DNA from: Papaver somniferum
Lineage: Eukaryota; Streptophyta; Magnoliopsida; Ranunculales; Papaveraceae
Length of the DNA: 64,000 nt
Direction of reading: 5' to 3'
NCBI RefSeq assembly: GCF_003573695.1
Contig: NC_039361.1
Location: 36,234,859-36,298,858, forward strand
How positions within the stretch are numbered: position 1 is the stretch's first letter; each line of letters opens with the position of its first letter. The position numbers and the translations under genes were made by a program. Below are positions 1 to 10,859 of this stretch, one piece after another. The notes under the pieces are model-generated. The model made no database searches, had not been told where the DNA came from, and saw only the letters and a program-made list of their open reading frames with translations.

Positions 1-2366
1 TTCAGAGATTTCGCTTTAAAGAACTGATACAGCACGTGGTTGCAATGCTCGCTCCTCATCATCTACACATCAAGATGACAAAACATTATTCAACCGAAGC
101 GTCCGATTCTCACGAACAAGCATGTACGAAAATTTACCTCCAGCACACACTGCTGCGGGAAGCCATATTGATACCCGTCGGCAATAGCCATCATATCGGC
201 AACAGAAGTAGGAGGCTCCGGTACGAGGGTAGCTTCGGGAACAGTCAACCTTTTTCCCCAGGCTTCAGACACCTGCGCCTTCGAAGACATCTCCATCATG
301 CGACGGGTATACGCGGTTGATTCCTTTTCCCCAACAACCACAGGAGCGGGATGAGAAACAAACAGAAGATTCTTCTCCTTAAACCAACTCATAATGGCGT
401 CCTCACCCTCAGACATCGGCGACTGGGGAAGACTATTGGAGGGCGCGTCAACAACAGATTTTCCTTTCTCTGACTCGACCCCCTCAGCATGAATGTTGGC
501 ATGCTCCTCCGCGCGTACATGCACAGCAGGCTCCTCCGCACCAACACCTCCTACAGTAGCATCCCCATTACCATCACCACCAAGAACATCCCAATTATCA
601 TTAGGGGAAAGCAAAGAGAAGTCCTCGGGAAAATCGAGGGCTTCGTCAAAGAACTCCCCCGTGGAATACATCCGATCGAAAGAAAATTCTTGAGAAGTGG
701 GAAGGGTATCCGCGACATCGCCAGCAGGGACGGAAACATCCCCGATGACAACATCATCCGCCACCACATCTTTGTTCCTTCCTTCATCACCAGCGTGACC
801 TGCGAAGACCTCTTCTTCGACATTGATAGGGGAGGTACCAGTACGTTCCTCCCCATCTGTAATCTCGTCCTCAGCAAACTCTTCATTCACTGGACTGGTA
901 ACTTCTTCTTGGGCCTCGACCTCGCCCATCACCGTAGTAGAAGACTGCTTCGGCCTAATCTTTTTCTTCTTCAATACCTGAAACCGACACCACAAAAGGA
1001 ATTATTCTTCCCGTCGGATGGAAGTTATAAAAACGAAGCGCAGCTAGAATCTGCGTACCTGAGCAGCTGAAATATTCTTCGGTGGGGGTATTGCACCGGA
1101 ACCATCCTCCTCGTCTCCCTCTACGACATCCAAGGCATAAGGAAAATTCATGCCCGCAAAGTTCAGACGCCAGGGGCAGAAACCTCCATAGCGAACAGGA
1201 GGAGATTCGCGCGGCTTACTATTCTCGGTGGGCCGCCATCCACGGGGACCAGGAATCCAACCGTAAGCCCACGGACCAACTATCTCAATAACAGTGGCGT
1301 GCCACTCGTAGTCATGATCGCGCTTGATCCTTTCTCGTGTGGGGAAGAGTTTCCGACGACTAGACGCCTCCGTGCCAGGAACATACTTCAGCTTGGCATC
1401 GCTGACCTCATTTAACAGACGAATCTCGCCTCGAGGAGCAGGGAGATTCCGAAGGCTGACACTCCACGGCTTGCGATTCCTACTATTGACGTAATCACCG
1501 AAGGAGTTATTGAAATTCTCAGGAGTGTACCATTCCTTCTCCAAGGGATTGGGGACGTAGCAAGTCATCGACGTCTCCCCCTTACTCCGCAGATAGCATT
1601 CCTTCAGGGCGCGAAGATAATTTCCCGATAGTTGGGATACGGAACGGCTATGAGTATTGGTGGAAGAACCCTCACGACTAGCGAGCACGTCGTAGTAAAA
1701 GGAATCACCCGATTTGTACAAAGGCAGCATCAGACCAGCCTCGAAGGCCCCAACCGTCGTTAACAAATGAAATTCATCGAATTCGTACTTGGAGATAAGC
1801 TCATACGTAATATCATCCTCGGGGGCATAGAAACGAACACCGAAGGCTTGAAGCTCATGCTTTTCCTTGAATATTTCAAGATCGATATGCTTGAAGGTTA
1901 CTTTTTTCCTGCTAACAGAGACACTGCGTATCAAGGGAGCAGCCTCTTCCTCCTCGGCGGGGCCGGACAAACTAACAAACGCTTCAGACGCTTTTCTCTT
2001 CACAGGGGGATTCTTTGAAGATTCACCCCTAGGAGCTACGCCCTTTGTATTCTTCCCTTTAAAAGTTGGAGAAGACCGTAGATGATGCTCGGGCACTAAC
2101 GAACGTAAAGGAGGAACGTCAAAAGCAACAGCGCGGGGCGGAGCCTGCGTACTCCTAGTATCTTCACGAGGACGCACCATTGAGTGATTAAAAACTCTTC
2201 GTGAACCAGACGGAATTATCGAAGGAATCTCTTCCCGAGAGGACGAAGCTTTCGCTCCAGAAGAAACTCGACTCCGACGAACATCATCTTGAGACTCTCG
2301 ACGCTGAGGAGATCTCGACAACCTAGAATCAGGAGTCTCATAAGTAGGCCGCGGACGGTCAGACAT
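1..2366 (-). CDS. Spliced opposite-strand accessory gene of Tat element A (3' end cut by window)
   Basis: Transcribed against its host retrotransposon. Exon 1 is 2366-1059, exon 2 is 977-138 and exon 3 starts at 62 and leaves the window; introns 978-1058 and 63-137 have GT..AG ends. Exon 1 begins MSDRPRPTYETPDSRLSRSP, a basic Ser/Arg/Pro-rich disordered leader, followed by a globular region (about residues 170-420) with a motif FHLLTTVGAFEAGLMLPLY. That region resembles the 'putative gypsy type transposon' domain (Pfam PF04195) known from antisense ORFs of Grande-type elements; this is a family recollection, not a search. Exon 2 is acidic and begins VLKKKKIRPKQSS. Unlike the B copy, exon 2 here has no in-frame stop and reads through PQQCVLE into the donor site. 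Function is unknown; a role in host silencing or element regulation would be inference. Confidence 0.7.
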
Positions 2367-2412
2367 GGCTGCGGAAAGAATAAAATCAAGAACAAGTTAC
2401 ACACGATAACCA

Positions 2413-3107
2413 AAAATCAAAAAACACATCCATAGCAATACAACAACGATAACATAGCAACCCTAAAATTAGGATACATGCTCAATATTTCACCCTCCAA
2501 GTAATGGCTTCCTTAATTTAAGATGAAGAACAGGGGCAAACTAGTATGCAAGCATCAGAAAAAGTTCTTCATCACAAACAAGGAACAACAGTAGCAGAAA
2601 ATTCACAAATCAACACGGCATAAAACAGTGAAATAAAGAAAAGAAAAAATCACCGGCAAAAACAGCAAGTACAAGAAACGAACAGGGGAAGATCACAGGT
2701 GCAATGAAGGGAGAATTGAAGATCACAGGTGCAACGAAGGGAGAATTTAAGATCACAGGTGCAATAAAGACTGACAGAATTTAAGATCACAGGTGCAATG
2801 AAGACTGACAAAGAATTTAAGGTCACAGGTTCAATGAAGGCAGGCAGGAAATTTAAAGGAAGAATGAACTGAGAGAGTGGTTAGGAAGAATGAAATTAAA
2901 TTTCCTCTCTATCCTTAAAATACCCGAAAGAAAAGAGGAAATTAAGGGAGAAATAGGAAAACGTGCCCGTTACATAAGCAGTTAATGCACGAATAAAAGA
3001 CGTGCCCAAGTATCTAGGAGAAGTTATTAGGAGTGAGAAGAATGTGCGACGATAGTTTTTCTTCAAGGCACCCATTAGCCATTTAAGCCCGAAGAAAAGG
3101 GGCAAAT
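2413..3107 (+). other. 3' untranslated region of copy A with short tandem repeats
   Basis: No credible gene. Between about 2689 and 2845 a 30-40 bp unit containing 'gatcacaggtgcaatgaag' is repeated five times with length variation. The stretch ends in a purine-rich tract (gaagaaaaggggc) directly before the LTR, the expected polypurine primer for plus-strand synthesis. Variable tandem repeats in the 3' untranslated region are a known trait of Tat/Ogre elements. Confidence 0.7.
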
Positions 3108-3971
3108 TGTGTACACATATATCTCACTATCGGACACGTGCATACAGAAAGGTACGTGGAAAGCATGCAAGCCAAAACATCAAAGCATGATGCGTCACGA
3201 AGCACCAAATAAACCCCTAGGAGTTGCTTTATCTCATCCCCAGAAGAGGGGCCAAGATCAACGGTGGAGAGGAAGTTAGCTGACACGGACTGACAGGGGC
3301 AGAAGACACTTGTCTGACACGAGCAGACCCCTCAACTACCCGCATTAAACACTCTGAGCAGTGCACGTGTCGACCAACCTGTGGAACGAGCGAAGATGCC
3401 TCCGCGGGATCGAGGGGGAAACGCAGACCTCCGCGTGATGGACGCAAGGACACGAGAAGATAAGGTTCCAACGGTCTTCAGAGATGGGTCCCACGTTCCA
3501 ACCTTATAAATACCCAATCTCCACATAGAGGAAAGGGGAAAGAGAGGAAAAGATCAGGAGAGAAGGAGAGAGAGAGAGAGAGAGGATAGTAAGGGTAAGT
3601 TAATCCCATAGTGGAGAGAAATATGTAAAACCCAAAGTCATTCAGCTATTCATGTAACTGGGAATAATATAGTAGAACAACAAACCCCGTGGATGTAGGC
3701 CTTAGTGCTGAACCACGTAAACCTTGGTCTTATTTACATTTCAGCACTTTACATTCATTTAGCTCCGCACGTATTTGCTTATATGTTTTGTTTTCCTTTA
3801 ATACTTGTATCCCATGCATGATTGCCACGCACGGGGAAGTAGGAGGAGGCTATGATAAACCCGAAGGTTTTGAGCCAATGAATCCACGTCAGGGTATCAT
3901 CATCGTAATCTCTTTAGACGTTAACGATTGATTGTGGGCATTCGGACTCCCGCGTAGTTCTTGTGTCCACA
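3108..3971 (+). repeat. LTR shared by copy A and the deleted element
   Basis: It begins TGTGTACACATA and ends TGTCCACA (TG..CA). A TATA box (ttataaatac) is at 3504-3513, followed by a GA microsatellite at about 3563-3592. It is preceded by a polypurine tract and followed by a primer binding site, so it serves as a 3' LTR on its left and a 5' LTR on its right. It is nearly identical to the LTR at 4505-5358. Confidence 0.9.
3504..3513 (+). promoter_or_regulatory. LTR TATA box
   Basis: The sequence ttataaatac lies about 460 bp before the LTR end. The same position carries a TATA box in the sister LTRs at 4901-4910, 32322-32331 and 45069-45078, so this is the conserved U3 promoter of the family. 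Confidence 0.7.
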
Positions 3972-3972
3972 A

Positions 3973-3990
3973 TTTGGCGCTAGAAACAGG
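3973..3990 (+). other. Primer binding site of the deleted element
   Basis: TTTGGCGCTAGAAACAGG begins two bases after the LTR end and is identical to the start of the site after the 5' LTR of element B (32777). It is the expected tRNA primer site; I do not assign the tRNA with certainty. Confidence 0.7.
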
Positions 3991-4504
3991 GCAGAAAATT
4001 CACAAATCAACACGGCATAAAACAGTGAAATAAAGAAAAGAAAAAATCACCGGCAAAAACAGCAAGTACAAGAAACGAACAGGGGAAGATCACAGGTGCA
4101 ATGAAGGGAGAATTGAAGATCACAGGTGCAACGAAGGGAGAATTTAAGATCACAGGTGCAATAAAGACTGACAGAATTTAAGATCACAGGTGCAATGAAG
4201 ACTGACAAAGAATTTAAGGTCACAGGTTCAATGAAGGCAGGCAGGAAATTTAAAGGAAGAATGAACTGAGAGAGTGGTTAGGAAGAATGAAATTAAATTT
4301 CCTCTCTATCCTTAAAATACCCGAAAGAAAAGAGGAAATTAAGGGAGAAATAGGAAAACGTGCCCGTTACATAAGCAGTTAATGCACGAATAAAAGACGT
4401 GCCCAAGTATCTAGGAGAAGTTATTAGGAGTGAGAAGAATGTGCGACGATAGTTTTTCTTCAAGGCACCCATTAGCCATTTAAGCCCGAAGAAAAGGGGA
4501 AAAT

Positions 4505-5358
4505 TGTGTACACATATATCTCACTATCGGACACGTGCATACAGAAAGGTACGTGGAAAGCATGCAAGCCAAAACATCAAAGCATGATGCGTCACGAAGC
4601 ACCAAATAAACCCCTAGGAGTTGCTTTATCTCATCCCCAGAAGAGGGGCCAAGATCAACGGTGGAGAGGAAGTTAGCTGACACGGACTGACAGGGGCAGA
4701 AGACACTTGTCTGACACGAGCAGACCCCTCAACTACCCGCATTAAACACTCTGAGCAGTGCACGTGTCGACCAACCTGTGGAACGAGCGAAGATGACTCC
4801 GCGGGATCGAGGGGGAAACGCAGACCTCCGCGTGATGGACGCAAGGACACGAGAAGATAAGGTTCCAACGGTCTTCAGAGATGGGTCCCACGTTCCAACC
4901 TTATAAATACCCAATCTCCACAGAGAGGAAGGGAGAAAAGAAAAACATCAGGAGGAGAGAGAGAGAGAGAGGATAGTAAGGGTAAGTTAATCCCATAGTG
5001 GAGAGAAATATGTAAAACCCAAAGTCATTCAGCTATTCATGTAACTGGGAATAATATAGTAGAACAACAAACCCCGTGGATGTAGGCCTTAGTGCTGATC
5101 CACGTAAACCTTGGTCTTATTTACATTTCAGCACTTTACATTCATTTAGCTCCGCACGTATTTGCTTATATGTTTTGTTTTCCTTTAATACTTGTATCCC
5201 ATGCATGATTGCCACGCACGGGGAAGTAGGAGGAGGCTATGATAAACCCGAAGGTTTTGAGCCAATGAATCCACGTCAGGGTATCATCATCGTAATCTAT
5301 TTAGACGTTAACGATTGATTGTGGGCATTCGGACTCCCGCGTAGTTCTTGTGTCCACA
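4505..5358 (+). repeat. 3' LTR of the deleted Tat element
   Basis: It is the same as 3108-3971 apart from a few substitutions and a shorter GA microsatellite (about 4953-4971). It ends in TGTCCACA before unrelated DNA at 5359. The low divergence from its partner implies a recent event. Confidence 0.9.
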
Positions 5359-6048
5359 AGCATACATTTGCAGTGCCACATATATACAACTACCAACACC
5401 ACCACCATCCATCTCACTTGCATACGACAGTTGCAGTCCACCTTCTCATCATCACCAGCACCTCCATAATCCATCACCAGTTCCTTCACTACGCATCAGA
5501 CTACCAGGCAACCACATAACTATACCCAAAACTCTATCCAAACCAATTTCAAACTATGAACAAAACCTTTTATAGCTCTGAGACAAATCGTTGAATATCT
5601 CACAAATTTCTCCTCTTAAACCACCAACCTCCATCGGCATTAGCATGAGTTTCTGAACTTTCAATTCTCTATCAAATCAACTGAATTGATCAAACTCTGC
5701 AATTTATTCATCAATCTGATACAAAAAATCAAATCAAAATCTCTTAAATTCGTTAATTTAGCTTGGGATGAATCAAATTAGATCAGTTAATTTCTTCTTA
5801 TCCATCGTAAGTAAATCGAAATACCCATTTAATTCATAGGAACCCTAATTTTTGCCTTCTGTAATTGAAGCAGTTATCGAAATACCTAAGTTTTGCACTT
5901 GCTAGTGATTCAATCTCTTCTAAACAATCAGGATTAGGTTTGATTTGAGAAAAACCTCTAAGTTATCTCTCGATTTAGCAAAAAAATAATTATTTAGGTG
6001 AACTAGAAAGAAGAAGGAAGAAGAAAATGAAAATTGATCTCTCTCTGA
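5359..6048. other. Unassigned AT-rich DNA left of the TIR transposon
   Basis: I see no gene here. The first 250 bases are rich in CAC/CCA trinucleotides; the rest is AT-rich and reads like untranslated or intronic plant DNA. It ends with TGA (6046-6048), one copy of the target-site duplication of the neighbouring transposon. Confidence 0.4.
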
Positions 6049-6148
6049 GGCCGGTTCCTATGGCAAAGGGCTAAATCATCCATCTGCCATGCCAGTTGGC
6101 CTGACAAACTAGCCGAGCCACTATGGGAAATAAGTTAAGCGGTCGAGA

Positions 6149-6185
6149 CTACACCGCTAACGGTGTAGTTTTCACCGTTAACGGT
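6149..6185. promoter_or_regulatory. Subterminal hairpin and palindrome near the left end
   Basis: CTACACCG at 6149-6156 pairs with CGGTGTAG at 6161-6168 around a four-base loop. Directly after it, ACCGTTAACGGT at 6174-6185 is a perfect 12-bp palindrome. Both lie just upstream of the TATA box of the first gene. A comparable inverted repeat (AGACCG..CGGTCT, 8340-8353) lies upstream of the second gene, so the structure is symmetric. Confidence 0.6.
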
Positions 6186-6199
6186 CGGTGCTCCACCGG

Positions 6200-6208
6200 C
6201 TATAAATA
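6200..6208 (+). promoter_or_regulatory. TATA box of the mobile-domain-like gene
   Basis: The sequence ctataaata lies 84 bases before the first ATG (6292), with a pyrimidine-rich leader between them. Spacing and context fit a plant core promoter. Confidence 0.6.
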
Positions 6209-6291
6209 CCACCCTTCCACTCAGTTTTCCATTCACAAATTATTTTTTCTTCTTTCTCCCCTAGAGATTAGACTAGAGCGATTTCTTAAAA

Positions 6292-7575
6292 ATGAGTAGT
6301 TCCAAAACAAATAGACAAAGGAAAAAAAACAGGAAGGAAACAAGAAAAGTTGTTGCAGATAGTGATGTTGTATGGGTTCAGAATAAAGAGTATGAGTTCG
6401 CAAATGTTAGGCAACTGGTTGGAGCTGGTGTAACATCTACGCATTTATCTAACCGAAATTTATGAGTTACTCCCACAACCTTTTCAAGAATCCTTGAGAA
6501 GATATCCTTGGCAGCATTTATATTTTATGAAAGGCAAAAACCACCGGACTCAAATTGTGCGAGTTCTTTGTGAACGTTGGTGGAACACTTTAATTACGTT
6601 TTTTTTCAAGGATTTCGAGTGTGGTAAGTTCTATTTCTTCCATTCAATAGTTTAATTTTTAGTTCAGAAACAGTCCTTTTAATTTTTAGATATTCAATTT
6701 TTTTGTTTGTTACAAATTTTTGTACCACATACGATTTTTAATTTTATGACCATGTTTTTTTAGGGTTCACACCGTTATATTTTTATATGTTGACTGGAAT
6801 TAAAAGTGAGGGTGACACAGTACAATTTAACCAATTAAAGTGGACGTCACAAGGAAGATGGAAAGAATTACTCCCCTTGTACGCAAATGATACTGAAGGA
6901 AAACCAGATTCAAGACAGATACACTCATTTGGATTAAGAGTGTCTGGGTTGAAGGCTTTTTTGACCCGTTACCACAGCAAGGGGATAAACAGAGAGGAAG
7001 ATTGTCCCGAGTTTGACCGTATTTTTGTATTATGGATGTTAGGTCAAGTGTTTTTCCTCAATGGTAGCTCAGTGTCATTAATTGGTTTTCTGAAATCTTT
7101 AGAAGATTTGACTAAAGCACCAAATTATGATTGGGGTTCTGCAATTCTGGCTGAGTTATACATGTGTATCAGTGATTGCTCAAGTAAGAAGACAGATAGC
7201 TTAAATGGATTTTGGGTCATAATGGAGGTAAGAACTATTTATTAGATTTATTTCCGAGTTGTCAAACTAGTGGTGAACTAAAAAATCAATTTTGTCAAAG
7301 TTATTTTTCAGTATTGGTGGTATACTTATTTTACTGTCGTCGTACTCACTCCTGATGGTGGACACGTCAATTTGGATGCATTTAGGCAATCTGTAATTTA
7401 TACCCCAACAAGTTCAGCATTTCACTGATTACAACCACCTCCTCCAATGGCTCCGGTACCATTTCAAGGTTATGACTCACCTGATGCTACTCAACCACCA
7501 TCACAGAGTCCAAATAATGAGTTTTCTCAAGATCCAACATGCTTTGGGGATTATGTATTTGGTGGTTCTCGTTAG
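6292..7575 (+). pseudogene. Plant-mobile-domain-like gene, three exons, with a frameshift and a stop
   Basis: Exons are about 6292-6623, 6764-7227 and 7312-7575; both introns have GT..AG ends and keep phase. The N-terminus is very basic (MSSSKTNRQRKKNRKETRK). The middle exon has a FYMLTGI segment and then NYDWGSAILAELYMCISDC, followed across intron 2 by YWWYTYF. The 'WGSA.LA.LY......GF' pattern is characteristic of the plant mobile domain (PF10536), found in MAIN/MAIL proteins and in mobile elements. The C-terminal tail is Pro/Gln-rich. A one-base frameshift near 6455 and a TGA at 7426-7428 break the frame, so this copy is probably defective; alternative splicing at the first break cannot be excluded. 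It converges on the SANT gene inside one transposon. Confidence 0.6.
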
Positions 7576-7807
7576 TTTGAGAGTTTTGTTAGTTTGAGAG
7601 TTTTGTTAGTTGTTATTTCATAGTTTGTTTAAATCGTGAATTAAATTGCACTTTTGTTTGATAAATAATAATCTTCGTTTAAGGTTTTCTACATAAGTTG
7701 AATTTAAGAACTTAGAATTGAAAACCTAGATTAAATTGGGGCAACACATTTAAAATATTATAACAACTTGCATATCGGAACTTCTCTCCGTTGTCAAGGA
7801 GCCACTT
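7576..7807. other. Intergenic spacer between the convergent transposon genes
   Basis: An AT-rich spacer of about 230 bases that must hold the 3' ends of both transcripts. I see no further gene and no trace of a transposase. Confidence 0.5.
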
Positions 7808-8224
7808 TTAACGACATCTTTGATCAATCTCCAGAAGGGTTTCACCACTTCTCATCTTCCGAGACTCTTCCCTTATCATACCAATATACTTGTTAACATT
7901 CTTGGAAATTATGGAGAACCGAGCACCCAACACCATCGAATTGCGATTGTGGACGTTCATTGTTTCTTCTTCAGATTTCATTAAAACGCGTTCCCAAAAT
8001 GGAATAAGCCGTAATGCGTCATCATTGATTGGATGATTAGTGTACAAAACATAATTCCTGCAGATGCATTCATCTTCAAATGTGCTAAAATTGCGTTGTT
8101 GTGCAACTCTCGAACTATTTGCTATTCTTAATTCATTTTCCACACTAGAACGAAGTACAACTCTTTGATTTTCGGCCGCATGTTCTTGTTCTATGAACTG
8201 AGCCATAGACATGTTCTGATCCAT
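7808..8224 (-). CDS. Myb/SANT-like (NAM-associated type) protein of the TIR element
   Basis: A 138-residue protein starting MDQNMSMAQFIEQEHAAENQ. Residues about 48-118 fit the trihelix/SANT-like pattern of the second ORF of plant PIF/Harbinger elements: FEDECICRNYV, then NHPIND, PFWERV, and RFSIISKNVNKYIGMI. In that family the protein binds the element ends and works with the transposase; this role is inferred here. The first conserved Trp is replaced by Tyr (Y in RNYV). The ORF is intact with a plausible promoter upstream. At 138 residues it is shorter than usual family members, so a missing C-terminal part is possible. Confidence 0.62.
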   Translation of the reverse strand: MDQNMSMAQFIEQEHAAENQRVVLRSSVENELRIANSSRVAQQRNFSTFEDECICRNYVLYTNHPINDDALRLIPFWERVLMKSEEETMNVHNRNSMVLGARFSIISKNVNKYIGMIREESRKMRSGETLLEIDQRCR

Positions 8225-8278
8225 TGGAAAATTTAAGAAAATAGGAAGAAAGTGTGAGTTAAAATGGTAGAGGAATGT

Positions 8279-8288
8279 GGAATTTATA
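8279..8288 (-). promoter_or_regulatory. TATA box of the SANT-like gene
   Basis: Read on the minus strand the sequence is ctataaatt, about 55-60 bases before the ATG at 8224, followed by a pyrimidine-rich leader. It mirrors the arrangement at the other end of the transposon. Confidence 0.55.
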
Positions 8289-8959
8289 GAGGGGGAAAAT
8301 TATGACCGTTGGATCAAATTATACTCACAGGTGGAGACTAGACCGACCGGTCTCACAAAAGTCGGTAGCGGTGGAGTGAAGACCGCGCGGCGTAGACCGG
8401 GCCTGGCTAAGTGGCAGAAAATATCACTTTGCCAGGCCAGTTTGCCAGTTTTCCCCCTCCATAGTGGGTGCTTAAAAGGCAAACCAAAAAGTTTGCCACA
8501 CCCATAGGAAGGGGCCTGAGACTGAGAAAACAAAGTAACCAAGTCAATCTGCGCACCTTGATTTTCAACGAGATCTCCACCACCTAGATGTGTGAGTGGG
8601 ATTTGTGACATGTCATACTAATGATAAACAAACACATGGCATCGTTTTCTCATCTCCGTCAAGGATAAATTGACTCTACGACTGAGAGATTGACTTTTCT
8701 AACGTTTTTGGATGGAAAACATCCAATAGGCTTATATTTGTAAATGGAAAAAAAACGGAGGTACATTTTTAATTCGGATGTAAATATAGGGGTACATCTG
8801 TTTATAATCCAAAAAATAAAAAGTATAAATGACAACGAAGATATGAACATGGCAAGTGGTGGTGATGATCATACAAAGAACAATGCTGATACTAGTTAAC
8901 TGTATCATCGACAAGTTTGAAGTTTGAAGCAGTAGTTCTAGCTGAGGTGCAAAACCTTG

Positions 8960-9320
8960 AAATTTTACAAATTTTCATCTTAATATGTTTAGATGCTTTT
9001 TGGTGTTTATGTTATTTTGGTTGGTTTCTTAAGCAAGATTTGATTAAAGATTTTACTGAATTTGTATTGGAAAGAATAATAAAAGAAAGCATGTGATTGA
9101 ATCTATTACTATCAAGAAAAAGAAAGAGACAAGACATCCATATGAGACTCATAGAAAAAAATTCAATTTCCCAAGAAAAAGCTCAAGTACAACAAGAAAT
9201 AACATCCATCTGTAATTAACAGAGAACTGCACGTCAAGAAATCAAGTATAGGCAGGGCAGCTAATTTGGATGTTTTTCTTTCTAAATGAGTAAAAATAGA
9301 AATGGTAATCTGTTTACTTG
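8960..9320 (+). repeat. Direct repeat block, copy 1
   Basis: It shares long near-identical stretches with 10860-11245, including 'ttggtttcttaagcaagat', 'aagtacaacaagaaata' and 'ggcagggcagctaatttgg'. The copies are about 1.9 kb apart in the same orientation and clearly diverged by substitutions and indels. Confidence 0.75.
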
Positions 9321-10259
9321 TTTTCTTGATCCTTCCTTTTTCGCCCTATGCCATATAGCTTCTATCAAAGTTCTTTGGGCTCCTTAACAGATTAAAAGTT
9401 TGGAACTGTACTCTGCTAGGTACAAGAACAAAATAGTCTGCCATAATAGCAAACAGGTTCCTTTCTACCTCAGTAATGAAGAGGTTAGGGGTTTTCGAGT
9501 CTCTGTTTGTAGTAGAAAAATATTATCAGAGACTTGAACACATGACCTTTTCATGTCTGACGAGGAAATGAAACGAAGGGCACATTGGTAGTTTTTCTTT
9601 TTTATGACAACATGCATCCCTAGTTTCTAATTAAGAATTTTAGATAAATTCTAGATGGGGAGAATTTCAGTTTGTGGCAGTGAGAAGCTTACCTCTCTAC
9701 TCGGCAGGAGATCGAAACTCAGAAGCACGAGAAAATGCATTCTGACCATCTCAATAGGATCTGCCTGAAATCACATCATAATGTTAGAATTTAGAAACAA
9801 AAACAAAAAGTATGAACAGAAGAGATTCATAGGTGCAGATGATACAGTTAGACTCCATTTGGTGCTGTCGAATACAAATGGCAGCCTATGGTAGTATGGT
9901 ACTTTTGCAAGAGGGATAAAACTACATGAACTGATCAAACAATAACACGTCTCAGAATCCGCCACTATGAACTCTTTCAAGTTGAGCCCATCCAGATACC
10001 ACCATAAATTCATTCTCCTCCACTGAAATTTTCAATATTAACTAAAAGTTAAGAATGCCCAATCAAATGATGCAAATTAATGACACTGATGCATTAATGA
10101 TGCAAATTAATTGTTGCATAGCAAGCAGTGATGCTAAAGATGATGTGGTAAGTCATATTTCAAATTGTTTAATTGATTTTTAAAACTTGTTATATTTATT
10201 GTAATATAACTAATTTATAAAAATTCAAACTGCAGCAATGAAAAACTCCAGAGGAATGT

Positions 10260-10601
10260 AAAAGATCAAGAACTTCGAGTTTGAAGCACGAAGTCTGTTT
10301 TCACAACCTCGGGAAGATCAACCGATATAATCCCGATCTATTGAATGGATATCAAGTATCAAAAGATTCACCTTACGAGACTACAAATGCTTCTTAAGGG
10401 TCTCCTTATTCTTCATCAGAAACAAACTCAAACCCTCAACTCAATACTGACAGTTTCCCACATGGTAATTTTTATCTTGATGTTAACGGAAAGGCAGAAA
10501 GATATGATGGTGTGAGTGTCAAAAGAGCAAAAAGAAAACCAAAAAGGCAGCTCAAGATGTCATACAACCATCAAGTTCAGAATTCAACTAGTAAAGCGTA
10601 A
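10260..10601 (+). pseudogene. Coding-like remnant, unrecognised
   Basis: One frame is open apart from a single TAA (about 10395-10397) and ends in a TAA at 10599-10601. It is preceded by a possible splice acceptor (ctgcag, about 10235). It contains the segment FHNLGKINRYNPDLLNGYQ and a basic tail with KRAKRKPKRQLK, which could be a nuclear localisation signal. I do not recognise the family. Composition and the acceptor suggest the last exon of a degraded gene. Confidence 0.35.
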
Positions 10602-10859
10602 TAAAATGGCTGTAGAAATGAAGAGATGTTGTAAACCGTCGGGTATCTCAGCAGCTTGAAATAAAGTTGACCACGCCGGATAAATTCTAGTTGGGGAAAC
10701 ATACTATCAGTGAAGGGATTGTACGAGAGTCATTCTAGCAGTAAAACCAACGCAAGTCAGCATTGAAAGCTGAAAAAGGTATTGTAAATCAAACCAGTTA
10801 CAACAACAGTGGTTACAGCTGATCAGGTGCTAAACCTTGGAACTGAGGTTTGGGTTTCA

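Larger units (their letters stand above)
1..3971 (+). mobile_element. Tat-lineage Ty3/gypsy element, copy A (3' portion only)
   Basis: The stretch is collinear with the 3' third of the complete element at 31870-45522: opposite-strand gene, 3' untranslated region, polypurine tract (about 3091-3103), then LTR. The 5' LTR, gag and pol lie outside the window or are lost. Copy A matches B closely in the opposite-strand protein, so they are one family, but its 3' untranslated region and LTR differ from B enough to form a subfamily. Lineage assignment rests on B, whose pol has a second RNase H typical of Tat elements. Confidence 0.85.
3108..5358 (+). mobile_element. Internally deleted Tat element (LTR - PBS stub - 3' UTR - LTR)
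   Basis: After the LTR and a primer binding site (3973-3990) the sequence jumps at about 3990 directly into the 3' untranslated region. The segment 3991-4504 duplicates 2594-3107, and a second LTR follows at 4505-5358. All of gag, pol and the opposite-strand gene are missing. The junction 'acagg|gcagaaaatt' shows at most a base or two of shared sequence. The unit shares its 5' LTR with copy A, a layout expected from unequal recombination or from template switching during reverse transcription. Confidence 0.85.
6049..8516. mobile_element. PIF/Harbinger-like TIR element carrying mobile-domain and SANT genes
   Basis: The terminal inverted repeats are GGCCGGTTCCTATGG (6049-6063) and the complement of GGCCCCTTCCTATGG (8502-8516), 13 of 15 matching, flanked by TGA at 6046-6048 and 8517-8519. 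Subterminal regions share GGCCTG(A/G)CAAA and CCACTATGG in mirrored orientation. Two genes converge on the centre, each with its own TATA box near an element end. A 3-bp duplication, GG-initial termini and a SANT/Myb-like second gene point to PIF/Harbinger, although TGA is not the usual TWA target. No DDE transposase is visible, so the copy is non-autonomous. Superfamily placement is an inference. Confidence 0.7.

Noticed and set aside
489..1070. Plus-strand frames over the opposite-strand gene of copy A
   Set aside because: They are shadows of the conserved, spliced minus-strand gene; the same holds for plus frames at 41946-42492 and 43246-43836.
3689..3931. 80-codon frame in the LTR (and its twin at 5076-5318)
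   Set aside because: It lies wholly within the LTR R/U5 region and has no known domain; it is open by chance in both near-identical copies.
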